64,000 nucleotides of DNA from Methylophaga thalassica MP. GTDB taxonomy: Bacteria; Pseudomonadota; Gammaproteobacteria; Nitrosococcales; Methylophagaceae. A program made the position numbers and the translations under genes. The notes under the pieces were generated by a model. The model had not been told where the DNA came from and searched no databases. It saw only the letters and a program-made list of their open reading frames with translations. The stretch is taken from positions 620,001 to 684,000 of the forward strand of contig NZ_AFIG01000003.1 in the NCBI RefSeq assembly GCF_000214595.1, read 5' to 3'. Of this stretch, positions 25,701 through 34,458 are shown piece after piece (position 1 is the first letter of the stretch; each line of letters begins with the position of its first letter).

Positions 25701-26003
25701 CTACAAGTTACCCTCAAAATCAATCATTTTTCGTGCCAACTGTTGACTGTCCACCTGATAAGTGCCGTTATCAATTGCCGCTTTAATACTATCGACTTTA
25801 GTCTGATTTACAGTAGGGACATCAGCTAAGCTTTTTTCTACCTGCGACAGTGTATCGCTTAAACTCACTTTATCACTTTCCGTGTTTGGGCTTGATGTTG
25901 TCACTGACGGTGATTTTTCTGCCGTCTCATTGCGTTCACCTACATTTCGTGACGGGTTATATTCCGTCTGAGATGGTGGTTTAATACTATTAATATCAGA
26001 CAT
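25701..26003 (-). CDS. flgM: Anti-sigma-28 factor FlgM
   Basis: A 100-residue protein that binds and inhibits FliA until the hook is complete, then leaves through the flagellar export channel. The N-terminal half is Ser/Thr/Asn-rich and disordered. The C-terminal half holds the FliA-binding helices (VDSIKAAIDNGTYQVDSQQLARKM). A GGAG site lies nine bases before the ATG. A FliA-type promoter lies just upstream, giving the expected feedback loop. Confidence 0.93.
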   Translation of the reverse strand: MSDINSIKPPSQTEYNPSRNVGERNETAEKSPSVTTSSPNTESDKVSLSDTLSQVEKSLADVPTVNQTKVDSIKAAIDNGTYQVDSQQLARKMIDFEGNL

Positions 26004-26034
26004 ATAAGCTGTCTCCGTTTATCTTATGTTTGTT

Positions 26035-26061
26035 GTATCGGCAGCAAAGAAAGAAAGTTGA
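26035..26061 (-). promoter_or_regulatory. Sigma-28 (FliA)-type promoter for flgM
   Basis: On the minus strand: TCAA, 15 bases, GCCGATAC. The spacing is exact for FliA, the -10 matches 7 of 8 and the -35 core 3 of 4. It lies between flgA and flgM, 31 bases before the flgM ATG. Confidence 0.75.
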
Positions 26062-26068
26062 GAATTTT

Positions 26069-26767
26069 TTACATTGTCACCTGAACAATGCCTGGCGCCT
26101 GTACGACACCTTCTACCACCCGGTTTGAAGAATTATTTTTTACTTTAATTTTATCACCTAAAACGGCATCTTCCATCGCCATGCCATTCATCCTCACTTC
26201 CATGGATCCTGCTTGCGCAACAAGTATGACTTGTTCACCTCGCTGAACGACTTTCTGTTGCTTGAGACTACGTGGAGTCAGCGCTGTTCCCAAAGCAACG
26301 GGATACTTTAACTGTTGACCCAATACCTTGTTAGTTGAAAGTAAAAAACCTTGCCGTAAGTCACTAATATCCTGCATAACAATTTTAACATCGGATGCTT
26401 TCAAAGTCTGATTTGCTGACAACGCTTTCGCTGCCACAACGACAGGGCGCATGACTTTGACTTGAACAGCTACGTATACAGTCCACTCTATTGGCGCAAG
26501 ACAGCGGATGCCGATAGTTCTTTTTCCGACTGTATTAGCATTGGATGTAGAAAAAGCTTCTAAATCACCAGAACAGGCTTGCAGTCGTAAGCGTTTATCC
26601 ATAGCATCAACAATCACTTGAGGATTGTCGTAATAGGCTTGTGCATCGTTCATGGCAAAAACGTAAGCAGTTTGCTCAATTCCGGCTAAAGCTTGTAAAG
26701 ATTCGGCATTTACAGAAGGCGTCAAAAAAACGACACTTAGAAAGCATAAAAAAAATCTACGAATCAT
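26069..26767 (-). CDS. flgA: Flagellar P-ring chaperone FlgA
   Basis: A 232-residue periplasmic protein needed to assemble the P ring from FlgI. Residues 1-21 are a signal peptide (MIRRFFLCFL, ending VNAES). The C-terminal SAF domain includes AAKALSANQTLKASDVKI, and the end has the pattern VLGDKIKVKNNSSNRVVEG seen in FlgA proteins. AGG lies nine bases before the ATG. It is divergent from cheV across about 130 bases. Confidence 0.92.
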   Translation of the reverse strand: MIRRFFLCFLSVVFLTPSVNAESLQALAGIEQTAYVFAMNDAQAYYDNPQVIVDAMDKRLRLQACSGDLEAFSTSNANTVGKRTIGIRCLAPIEWTVYVAVQVKVMRPVVVAAKALSANQTLKASDVKIVMQDISDLRQGFLLSTNKVLGQQLKYPVALGTALTPRSLKQQKVVQRGEQVILVAQAGSMEVRMNGMAMEDAVLGDKIKVKNNSSNRVVEGVVQAPGIVQVTM

Positions 26768-26849
26768 GCGAGTTTACCTAATATGTGAGGTTAAAAAACT
26801 TCTTGATTTCAATGCTGCAAGTTATATGCCTAGACTCAATCGCAAAAAC

Positions 26850-26876
26850 TCAAGACTTGTTAAGCATTGCCGATAG
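26850..26876 (+). promoter_or_regulatory. Sigma-28 (FliA)-type promoter for cheV
   Basis: TCAA, 15 bases, GCCGATAG, 25 bases before the cheV ATG. The same -35 core and spacing occur at the flgM promoter. It lies inside an upstream extension of the open frame, which supports the shorter cheV start. Confidence 0.75.
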
Positions 26877-26901
26877 CATCATTAAGTATAGAGGAGTCAA
26901 C

Positions 26902-27822
26902 ATGAGCAGCATTATTGATGGTGTAGACCAACGTACCAACCTTGCCGGTACGAATCGTCTGGAGTTATTGTTATTTCGTCTAGGCACCGCTCAGCTTTAC
27001 GGCATTAACGTTTTTAAAGTTCGTGAAGCGATTGCTTGTCCGGCCTTAACCAAGCTTCCACAGTCTCATCCTAATATTAAAGGTATGGCCTCTATACGTG
27101 GACAGACCGTCAGCATTGTTGATTTATCACAAAGCATCGGACGTCGACCTATACAAGATATGGCAGAGAGTTTTGTCATCCTCGCCGAATATAACCGTTC
27201 TGTTCAAGGATTTTTAGTCACCTCTGTTGAACGTATTATTAATATCAGTTGGTCTGATGTATTACCGCCACCAGCAGCATCGGGTGCCAGCAGTTATCTG
27301 ACTGCTATTACCAAATTTGAAGACAAGTTAGTCCAGATTATTGATGTTGAGCAAGTTTTAGCCGAGGTGATGGGTATTCAGGCTGACGTATCTTCTGAGT
27401 TGGTCAATAATTATTCTGAACATAACCAAGAGATACGACAACATATTCTGGTGGTTGATGACTCCAGTGTGGCCAGAAATCAGATTAAACGCACGCTTGA
27501 GCAAATTGGTTTAGAAATTACCTTAGCTAAAAATGGTAAGGAAGCTCTGGATATGCTCAAGGCGTGGAAAGCGAATGGTGAAGATATCTATGAAAAAATC
27601 GCCTTAATGATATCCGATATCGAAATGCCAGAGATGGATGGTTATACACTGACATCTGAAGTTAGAAATGACCCGGCAATGAAGAGCTTGCCCATTCTAT
27701 TACATACCTCAATGAGCGGCACATTTAATCAGGCACTGGTTTCAAAAGTCGGTGCAGATAAATTTATCCCTAAATTTTCTGCTGATGAACTAGCGGCAGC
27801 AGTACAGTCAATGCTGAAATAA
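26902..27822 (+). CDS. cheV: Chemotaxis coupling/response protein CheV
   Basis: A 306-residue protein with a CheW-like domain (about 15-165) that couples chemoreceptors to CheA, and a receiver domain (about 180-305) with acidic DD in VVDDSSVARN and the phospho-acceptor Asp in MISDIEMPEMDG. I chose ATG 26902, seven bases after GGAG and just behind a FliA-type promoter; the open frame upstream is not coding-like. CheV can act as a phosphate sink or an adaptation module. It is followed directly by a strong terminator. Confidence 0.95.
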   Translation: MSSIIDGVDQRTNLAGTNRLELLLFRLGTAQLYGINVFKVREAIACPALTKLPQSHPNIKGMASIRGQTVSIVDLSQSIGRRPIQDMAESFVILAEYNRSVQGFLVTSVERIINISWSDVLPPPAASGASSYLTAITKFEDKLVQIIDVEQVLAEVMGIQADVSSELVNNYSEHNQEIRQHILVVDDSSVARNQIKRTLEQIGLEITLAKNGKEALDMLKAWKANGEDIYEKIALMISDIEMPEMDGYTLTSEVRNDPAMKSLPILLHTSMSGTFNQALVSKVGADKFIPKFSADELAAAVQSMLK

Positions 27823-27849
27823 AAAAAGGCTCTTTTCAGAGCCTTTTTT
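27822..27849. terminator. Bidirectional terminator between cheV and the DUF4340 gene
   Basis: An 11-bp stem AAAAAAGGCTC / GAGCCTTTTTT with the loop TTTTCA. It begins on the last base of the cheV stop and ends four bases before the convergent DUF4340 stop, so it can serve both. Confidence 0.88.
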
Positions 27850-27853
27850 ATGC

Positions 27854-28987
27854 CTAGCGGAGTGGTCCAAAACCATTTAAATCAGCCGGCATTGGGATAA
27901 CATTATTTTTTTCTGTAACAATATCGGCTTTCGCTCTCATCAGATTAGTCCCTGTAAAACCACTTACACGATATACCCAGTCAGACAGTTTTTTATTTAA
28001 GGCTTCCGCTTCAGTTTTGACTTGTTCTTCTGATTTCAGTACATCAAGCGCTTTAATATCATCAGATGCTTCGCTGATCAGTTCCGGCTGATAATCCGCA
28101 GATAACGTTGAATAGTAGAAACCATCAATAAATGACGTTTTGGTGGTTATCACCAAACCATCAAATGTAATAAACCGCGCAATGACCACGTCCGCGTCGC
28201 CCCGATTAAAATCTTTTTTCGGTAACACGTCTTCCATACGCAACTGGTGTAATGATCCCGCTATGTCGTACCCCAACTGAGGATATTTAAATACGGTTTT
28301 TTCACCCGACTCAGGTGTGCCAAATTTGTCTTTTTTGCCTAAATTTACCAGCGTAGCAATATCACCATTAGGCTGAATAATTTCCACCCGAGCAATACGT
28401 TCACGCGCTAAATCAATAACCTGACTATCAATCCAGTTCAACATCACTGGACTAATCAGCAAGTAGCCTTCGGCTAACCAGCTTTGCTCGTCACCTACAC
28501 GCCTGACATAAAACTGTTTAGGGCCAGCACTGGCGACAGTCACGTCACGTTGCTTACCTAATAGTAAGCCTGCAATGTCATTATCTCCATGCTTTAACAA
28601 CACTTTGATCGAATCACCATCAGGCGTTTCAGGCTTAGCACCATCCACGCCCAGCACAGCATATTGCTCTGGATTAGAGGTCTTTTTCTCCATCAGCTTT
28701 GCTTCTGATAGATCAATCAACATACGCTTCACTTCATCAAAGTTTGCTGGATAGTTGTAGTGATCAGGAATAAACCAGTCTTCCCCTTCTCGATGCAGTG
28801 AAAACTGATCTTCACCACTGCTGAATTGAATATTATCTACCTGACTCAATTCACTGAATAAATCAGGAAACAACAATCCATAATCATCATCATTATCATC
28901 AGTTCGATAAATGGTTACTAACATCAGCAATACCATCACGACCGTAATAATGAAAAGAATAGTCAAACTGTTGAATTTTTTTGTCAT
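27854..28987 (-). CDS. DUF4340-domain protein of the Gld-like ABC operon
   Basis: A 377-residue protein with one N-terminal membrane helix (about 8-27) and a large extracytoplasmic part of the DUF4340 family. Its biochemical role is unknown. It is the last gene of a four-gene minus-strand operon: ATPase, permease, GldG-like protein, DUF4340 protein. DUF4340 genes often follow GldG-like genes in Proteobacteria, which supports a shared machine. The region 40-130 reads like the usual DUF4340 opening (FPDLFSELSQVDNIQF, then a LLIDLSEAKLME block). Confidence 0.85.
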   Translation of the reverse strand: MTKKFNSLTILFIITVVMVLLMLVTIYRTDDNDDDYGLLFPDLFSELSQVDNIQFSSGEDQFSLHREGEDWFIPDHYNYPANFDEVKRMLIDLSEAKLMEKKTSNPEQYAVLGVDGAKPETPDGDSIKVLLKHGDNDIAGLLLGKQRDVTVASAGPKQFYVRRVGDEQSWLAEGYLLISPVMLNWIDSQVIDLARERIARVEIIQPNGDIATLVNLGKKDKFGTPESGEKTVFKYPQLGYDIAGSLHQLRMEDVLPKKDFNRGDADVVIARFITFDGLVITTKTSFIDGFYYSTLSADYQPELISEASDDIKALDVLKSEEQVKTEAEALNKKLSDWVYRVSGFTGTNLMRAKADIVTEKNNVIPMPADLNGFGPLR

Positions 28988-29025
28988 GTTATAAACCTAT
29001 TATCGAGTCGACTAAAACAGCATCG

Positions 29026-30939
29026 TTATTGCTGGCTACGTGCTTTATTGCGTTTCCGGATACGCATCCAGCCAGTGAAAACCGCTAATAATCCGACTAA
29101 TATCGGTACCAAACCTATATTGAAAAACTTCAGCTGTGCATCAAGTTTATCAATATCTTTACGCAAGTTAGCCTGTACATCACGAAGTTGTTGCTGAGTC
29201 TTATTGGCGGTAAGACGGAATTCAGCAATTTCCTTTTGTTGCTCAGGAGATAATATTTGTTGTCCTGAACCACTACGCTGGACTTGCATACGGGCGATAC
29301 GTTGCTGCGTTTCTTTCAGCTTGTTCTGTAATTCACGCTCTTTGGTACGGAAGCGTTTTTCGGCATCACGTTGCAGCTCAATTACCTTGTAAAAAGGTCT
29401 GGAAAAACCTGCTCGGGAACGGATACTGATTAACCCTTCACTGCCAGTCATATCCTCAATAGCATTAATCAGAAAATCAATGTTATTTGATGTATTAAAG
29501 GCTAATTGCTTGCCATAAAAGTCCTGAGTTTCGACCCAAAAACGATCATCCAGCATATCGACATCAGCAATGGCGATAACATCAATATCACTCTTAGCTT
29601 TATCTAAATGGCCTGGCATTTTTTTCAACTCACCAGACACCGTTTTCGCGCCATCAGGGAACGCTGTTTTTACCTCGCCTTGGGCGCGAATAGCCATTGG
29701 ATAACTAATTGTCCCCGGTTGATATTTGGTCAACAGGGCAACAGGATCATTACGGAATTGAACCACCCGCTTATCCACCAGCATCGCTTCGTTGCTTGAT
29801 GAGAATAAAGGCGTAATTTTTGTGGTATGACCATCCAGAATCTCAAAACGCCCTGGAGTGGCAACATTCAATTGACGTAAAGCTGAGGTGATACGCTCAT
29901 CTTTATTAAAGTTGCCTTTGGTCAACTTCTGCCAGAGTACATAATCGATGGGCTGATAATCTGTCTTAGCACCAAAATCCACTTTCGTTGCGGTTTTACG
30001 ATCCGCTACGACATCAGTATTGGAACGCTTAAAGCCCCATGCCTCAAATAATTCATCCATATTTGAGCTGCGAGGCGCCAACATGGCACTCATTGGATTG
30101 TCCGGATCCTTTTTCGGCTTATCGACTTCTGCGTAAGGATCAACAAAGGTAATCAACTTACCACCAGCCAACACGTACTGATCGATCGCATAGAGTGTAC
30201 TTTCAGACAGCTCTTTGGGATGAATCACCACTAAAGCATCCATACTTGAGGGAATACGGCGAACGTCGGTAGGTAGCATAGAGACATTAAACATCTGACG
30301 TAACTCAGCCATCATAGCCCAAGGTTTGGCACCATCAGCAGAGGCGACTTCACCTTTTAAAGGATCGTACTGCTCACCATCAACTTCCAGAGAGCTAATC
30401 ACACCCACCGTTTTTCTGTTGTTGTTAGACAGTTTGTATATCAATTTTGTCAGATCATATTCCAGCGTATCTTCTTTTTCTGGCTGAAAGAAAGGAATCG
30501 TCTCAACACCATCTACTTCATTGGTACCAGCCAAACCAAAATATAATGGATCTGATTCGCCATCAATCGGCACAGACTGCAAACCATATTGATCAGCACG
30601 CTGTTCATCGGATGAAAAAGGTTCAGGGTTCATCACAAACAAACGAATCTTGCCATTCGAAGCTCGTTGATATTCAAGCAATAGTTCCTGCACACGTTGT
30701 GCATAGGATTTCAAACTAGGCAACGCCTGAGCTGCTTTTTCTGTGTAGTAAAAACGCAGACTAATCGGCTCTTTCATCGATTTGAGAATGTTAACCGTGC
30801 CATCGGATAAGGTGTAAAGATTATCCTCAGTCAAATCAACACGTGCTGATTTGAAGTTGCCATTGACCACAATATTGAATGATACAAACAGAATGATGGC
30901 CAGAATCAGACCTGTTGCAGATAATAGTTGTTTATTCAT
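29026..30939 (-). CDS. GldG-family ABC transporter accessory protein
   Basis: A 637-residue protein with membrane helices at both ends (about 7-26 and 605-625) and a large extracytoplasmic region between. The N-terminal part reads VDLTEDNLYTLSDGT, a hallmark of GldG/ABC-2 auxiliary proteins, and a DUF4350-like fold follows with LVVIHPKELSE and GGKLITFVDPYAE. A coiled coil covers about 530-600. In Bacteroidetes GldG works with GldA and GldF in gliding motility or secretion. In Proteobacteria the substrate is unknown. It lies 15 bases after the permease gene. Confidence 0.87.
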   Translation of the reverse strand: MNKQLLSATGLILAIILFVSFNIVVNGNFKSARVDLTEDNLYTLSDGTVNILKSMKEPISLRFYYTEKAAQALPSLKSYAQRVQELLLEYQRASNGKIRLFVMNPEPFSSDEQRADQYGLQSVPIDGESDPLYFGLAGTNEVDGVETIPFFQPEKEDTLEYDLTKLIYKLSNNNRKTVGVISSLEVDGEQYDPLKGEVASADGAKPWAMMAELRQMFNVSMLPTDVRRIPSSMDALVVIHPKELSESTLYAIDQYVLAGGKLITFVDPYAEVDKPKKDPDNPMSAMLAPRSSNMDELFEAWGFKRSNTDVVADRKTATKVDFGAKTDYQPIDYVLWQKLTKGNFNKDERITSALRQLNVATPGRFEILDGHTTKITPLFSSSNEAMLVDKRVVQFRNDPVALLTKYQPGTISYPMAIRAQGEVKTAFPDGAKTVSGELKKMPGHLDKAKSDIDVIAIADVDMLDDRFWVETQDFYGKQLAFNTSNNIDFLINAIEDMTGSEGLISIRSRAGFSRPFYKVIELQRDAEKRFRTKERELQNKLKETQQRIARMQVQRSGSGQQILSPEQQKEIAEFRLTANKTQQQLRDVQANLRKDIDKLDAQLKFFNIGLVPILVGLLAVFTGWMRIRKRNKARSQQ

Positions 30940-30954
30940 CGTCGCAATTCTCTC

Positions 30955-31695
30955 CTAGTCAGCCTTACGAGCATTGACGATAAGGGCGTTAGCAAACAGC
31001 CAGATAACGATTAATGAAATGAAATACATCATATCTCGCATATCAATTACGCCTTTGCTGATAGCGTCAAAATGGGTCAAGAAACTAAACGAGCTCACTG
31101 TTTCCACTAATGTCTTAGGTGCCCAGCCGCTGAAAAAGTCAATGACGATACCATAGCCGCTCAGTACAAATACCAAGCTAATAATCAGGCTAATCACAAA
31201 GGCAATCACCTGATTTTTGGTAATCGCTGAGATACATGAGCCAATGGCCAGAAAACCGCCCGCCATTAATAAACTGCCTAAGAAACTCGCCACAATGACA
31301 CCATTATCAGGATTACCCAGATAATTCACGGTAATCCACAATGGAAAATTCAAAAACAACGCTAAGCCAGTAAACGCCCAGGCCGCGAGGAATTTACCAA
31401 TAACGGCTTCAAAAACAGAAACAGGTAAGGTCATCAATAACTCAATTGAGCCACTCTTACGTTCTTCGGCCCATAAACGCATTGATATGGCCGGAATCAA
31501 CAAGATGTACAACCATGGATGCATGGAGAAGAAAGGATAAAGGTCGGCTTCACCGCGTTCGAAAAAGTTACCAACATAGAATGTTGAAAAGCCGGTTAAC
31601 AACAAGAAAATGATAATGAAAACATAAGCCACCGGTGTAGCAAAATAGCCATTAAACTCACGTTTCATAATGAACCAGATATTACGCATATTCAT
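30955..31695 (-). CDS. ABC-2 type transport permease (GldF-like)
   Basis: A 246-residue inner-membrane permease with six predicted helices. The stretch MRLWAEERKSGSIELLMTLPV is the standard ABC-2 coupling-helix block, which contacts the ATPase. Its ATG shares one base with the ATPase stop. The membrane protein probably forms a homodimer with the ATPase of the same operon. The transported substrate is unknown. Confidence 0.9.
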   Translation of the reverse strand: MNMRNIWFIMKREFNGYFATPVAYVFIIIFLLLTGFSTFYVGNFFERGEADLYPFFSMHPWLYILLIPAISMRLWAEERKSGSIELLMTLPVSVFEAVIGKFLAAWAFTGLALFLNFPLWITVNYLGNPDNGVIVASFLGSLLMAGGFLAIGSCISAITKNQVIAFVISLIISLVFVLSGYGIVIDFFSGWAPKTLVETVSSFSFLTHFDAISKGVIDMRDMMYFISLIVIWLFANALIVNARKAD

Positions 31696-32642
31696 CAGTT
31701 TTTGGCTCCCGTACTAGGCATGGTAATACTACGGAAAACTTCATCCAGGCGACCTGCTTCCGCATGCAAGGCATCAATGCTCCAGCCATTCTCACGAATT
31801 TTCTCTGATAAGTCGGCGGTAATTTGCTGTCCATCTTTTGGATAGACTCTGAAGCCAGCCCCTTCCACAGGTTCAACTTGAGCAACAAACGGCAATGAGT
31901 TCAAGAAGGTCTCGAATGCCTTTTGTTCGACATTAGCGACATTGACCACAACTGCATGGTAATAGCGTGATTTTGATTCCAGTTGTTGAGGTGTGCCGTC
32001 AAACTTCACTTTACCGTTAGCAATAACGACGTTACGCGTACACAGAGCGTGTACTTCTTCGAGAATATGGGTAGAGATGATAATGGCTTTATCTTCCGCC
32101 ATTTCGTTAATTAATGTTCTGACTTCGTGTTTTTGATTCGGATCGAGACCATCTGTAGGTTCATCAAGAATTAACACCGGCGGATTATGCAAAATAGACT
32201 GAGCCAGACCAACACGACGCTTGTACCCTTTCGACAGGGTTTCAATCGGTTGATACATGACATTGGTAATTCTTGCCCGCTCAGCTGCACTGTCTACAGC
32301 ACGACGTCTGTCAGCCCCTTTAATACCTCGAATTTCAGCAATAAACTTCAGGAAACTATCCGGCGTCATATCCGCGTAAGCCGGTGCCCCCTCAGGAAGA
32401 TATCCTAAATGTGCTTTCACCGAAATAGGGTCTGTCAGCACGTCATAACCACAAACTCTTACCGTACCTCTTGTTGGTGTCAAAAACCCGGTAATCATTT
32501 TCATCGTCGTTGATTTGCCGGCACCATTCGGGCCTAAAAACCCTAGCACTTCGCCTTTACTGACAGAAAATGACACACCATCAACGGCTTTGATCGCACC
32601 AAAATATTTGGCCAGATCATCGATCTCAATTCTCAATGTCAT
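31695..32642 (-). CDS. ABC transporter ATP-binding protein (GldA-like)
   Basis: A 315-residue ABC ATPase. The Walker A is GPNGAGKSTT at about 38-47, the signature LSKGYKRRVGLAQ, the Walker B VLILDEPTDGLDP and the H-loop ISTHILEE. The C-terminal extension of about 80 residues is typical of ABC-2 exporter ATPases. It is the first gene of the four-gene Gld-like operon and overlaps the permease by one base. Confidence 0.92.
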   Translation of the reverse strand: MTLRIEIDDLAKYFGAIKAVDGVSFSVSKGEVLGFLGPNGAGKSTTMKMITGFLTPTRGTVRVCGYDVLTDPISVKAHLGYLPEGAPAYADMTPDSFLKFIAEIRGIKGADRRRAVDSAAERARITNVMYQPIETLSKGYKRRVGLAQSILHNPPVLILDEPTDGLDPNQKHEVRTLINEMAEDKAIIISTHILEEVHALCTRNVVIANGKVKFDGTPQQLESKSRYYHAVVVNVANVEQKAFETFLNSLPFVAQVEPVEGAGFRVYPKDGQQITADLSEKIRENGWSIDALHAEAGRLDEVFRSITMPSTGAKN

Positions 32643-32804
32643 AACAAAAGCGTCCCCCGCTTCCTAATCATTTTTGCAAACCTGTCATTATTCTGAGGTG
32701 AAGCAATTTAAGTCAAGCTTGAATTGTCTTTCATCAACCCCATTGTCTTAAAGATTCATAGCGCATAAGCTGTCACATAACACTCCCACTTATTCAGATA
32801 TGAG

Positions 32805-33866
32805 ATGTCAATGAAACGCTTAACACATAAAATCCGTGATTTCGGCTGGTCAGTCAGCGACAGTTTTGCCGATACCACAACTCGTCAACGTATCATTAAG
32901 ACCACCGGCGTCATCATAGGTGTGATTGCATCCATTATGGTCATTCTGATGGTGTGGTGGAGCATCGCCCCCAGTGAATTTGACCCCACTGAAAATGCCC
33001 GAATTATGGCATCTCAACAGCAACAACAACTGGTAACCGGTTATACATCCACAGCGACACTCATCACACTCGCTGAAAAGCTACTGGATAAACCGGGTGG
33101 CTACTTGAGCAATGATGTCATGCCACCATCCGTGTGGATGGACAATATCCCTCGCTGGGAGTTCGGTGTGCTGGTGCAGATTCGTGATTTTGCTCGGGTC
33201 TTGCGCAATGACATCAGTCGTTCACAATCACAATCACGTGAAGATGAGGATCTGGCGATTGCTGAACCTCAGTTTAACTTTAATTCCAACTCCTGGTTAT
33301 TCCCGCCCACTGAACGTGAATACCGTGCAGGCATTAAGTCTCTTAAATCCTACTTAGCGAGATTGAGCAGTAATCAGGATGATGCTCAATTTTATGCCAG
33401 GGCCGATAACTTAGTCGCCTGGTTATCCGTGGCAGAAAAACGTCTTGGTAGCTTGTCACAGCGCTTAACCGCCAGTGTGGGTCAGGTCCGGATTAATACT
33501 GACTTAGCCGGTGATGCTGAGGCGCTGCAATCAACCCCTTTAGCAGATGAAGTGGTGACAAAAACGCCTTGGAATAAAATCGACGACGTATTCTACGAAG
33601 CGCGAGGAACAACCTATGCCCTCATCCATTTATTGAAAGCCGTCGAATATGATTTTTCTGATGTCTTAAGGAAGAAAAACGCTCTAGTCAGCCTTCGTCA
33701 GATCATTCGCGAACTGGAAGCCACACAGGAGCCGGTGTTAAGCCCGGTCATTTTGAATGGGAATGGTTTTGGCTTATTCGCTAATCATTCATTAGTGATG
33801 GCTTCTTACGTGTCTCGGGCCAATGCGGCTTTGATTGATTTAAGAGATCTGTTAAATCGAGGATAA
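32805..33866 (+). CDS. DUF2333-family membrane protein
   Basis: A 353-residue protein with one N-terminal transmembrane helix (about 30-52) and a mostly helical periplasmic part. It matches the DUF2333 family of Gammaproteobacteria in length and in features such as GGYLSNDVMPPSVWMDN and RDFARVLRND. Function is unknown. It is divergent from the ABC operon. A weak hairpin (about 33953-33974) lies behind it without a clear T-run. Confidence 0.85.
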   Translation: MSMKRLTHKIRDFGWSVSDSFADTTTRQRIIKTTGVIIGVIASIMVILMVWWSIAPSEFDPTENARIMASQQQQQLVTGYTSTATLITLAEKLLDKPGGYLSNDVMPPSVWMDNIPRWEFGVLVQIRDFARVLRNDISRSQSQSREDEDLAIAEPQFNFNSNSWLFPPTEREYRAGIKSLKSYLARLSSNQDDAQFYARADNLVAWLSVAEKRLGSLSQRLTASVGQVRINTDLAGDAEALQSTPLADEVVTKTPWNKIDDVFYEARGTTYALIHLLKAVEYDFSDVLRKKNALVSLRQIIRELEATQEPVLSPVILNGNGFGLFANHSLVMASYVSRANAALIDLRDLLNRG

Positions 33867-33999
33867 AATCCTACAAAAGAAAGGTATTTGACCTATACAT
33901 CATGGCAAATCACCCAACCAGGTCAAAAAATAACATCTTATTATTGAATTATCCGGCCCCGAAACAGGGGCTGGAAGTTCAGATTTAATGGAGATGTTC

Positions 34000-34407
34000 A
34001 TGTTGTTTCAACTTAAATCAATTAAGCCAGTTTTGCTTTCAGCAACACTGCTGCTTATTTCAGCACCATCAGTTTTTGCTGATGACAAACCTTACACCGT
34101 AACGAATGGCAATGAACTTGATGCCTCAAGTTATGCTGGCTTCAAACTGTATAGAAACTTCTGCGCCCGCTGTCATGGCACCTATGGTCAAGGTATGGTT
34201 GGGCCTAACTTAGCGGAAAGCCTGAAGGTAATTTCCAAAGACGAATTTTTTAATACGGTAGAGCATGGGAAAACGGGCACTATCGGCAGCATGCCGGCCT
34301 GGTCATCAAATGCAAAAGTCATGAAAGGCAGAGAAGACATTTATAACTATCTTAAAGCCAGAGCAGACGGCGCAATTGGCGAAGTAAAACCTAAAAAAGC
34401 CAATTAA
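34000..34407 (+). CDS. Periplasmic monoheme cytochrome c
   Basis: A 135-residue class I cytochrome c. A signal peptide covers about 1-27 (ending SVFAD). The single heme site is C55-x-x-C58-H59 (CARCHG). M98 in GSMPAWS is the likely sixth iron ligand. I chose ATG 34000, six bases after GGAG; an upstream in-frame ATG overlaps that site. Small cytochromes of this type accept electrons from methanol dehydrogenase or feed terminal oxidases. It is not next to xoxF, so a partner cannot be assigned from context. Confidence 0.88.
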   Translation: MLFQLKSIKPVLLSATLLLISAPSVFADDKPYTVTNGNELDASSYAGFKLYRNFCARCHGTYGQGMVGPNLAESLKVISKDEFFNTVEHGKTGTIGSMPAWSSNAKVMKGREDIYNYLKARADGAIGEVKPKKAN

Positions 34408-34420
34408 AACCAGAAACAGC

Positions 34421-34446
34421 ATTGAGGGCTGTAAACAGCCCTCAAT
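34421..34446. terminator. Bidirectional terminator between the cytochrome c and porin genes
   Basis: A perfect 11-bp stem ATTGAGGGCTG / CAGCCCTCAAT with the loop TAAA between two convergent genes. The T-runs are short on both sides, so it may be helped by other factors. Confidence 0.7.
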
Positions 34447-34458
34447 AGTTAAGTTATC

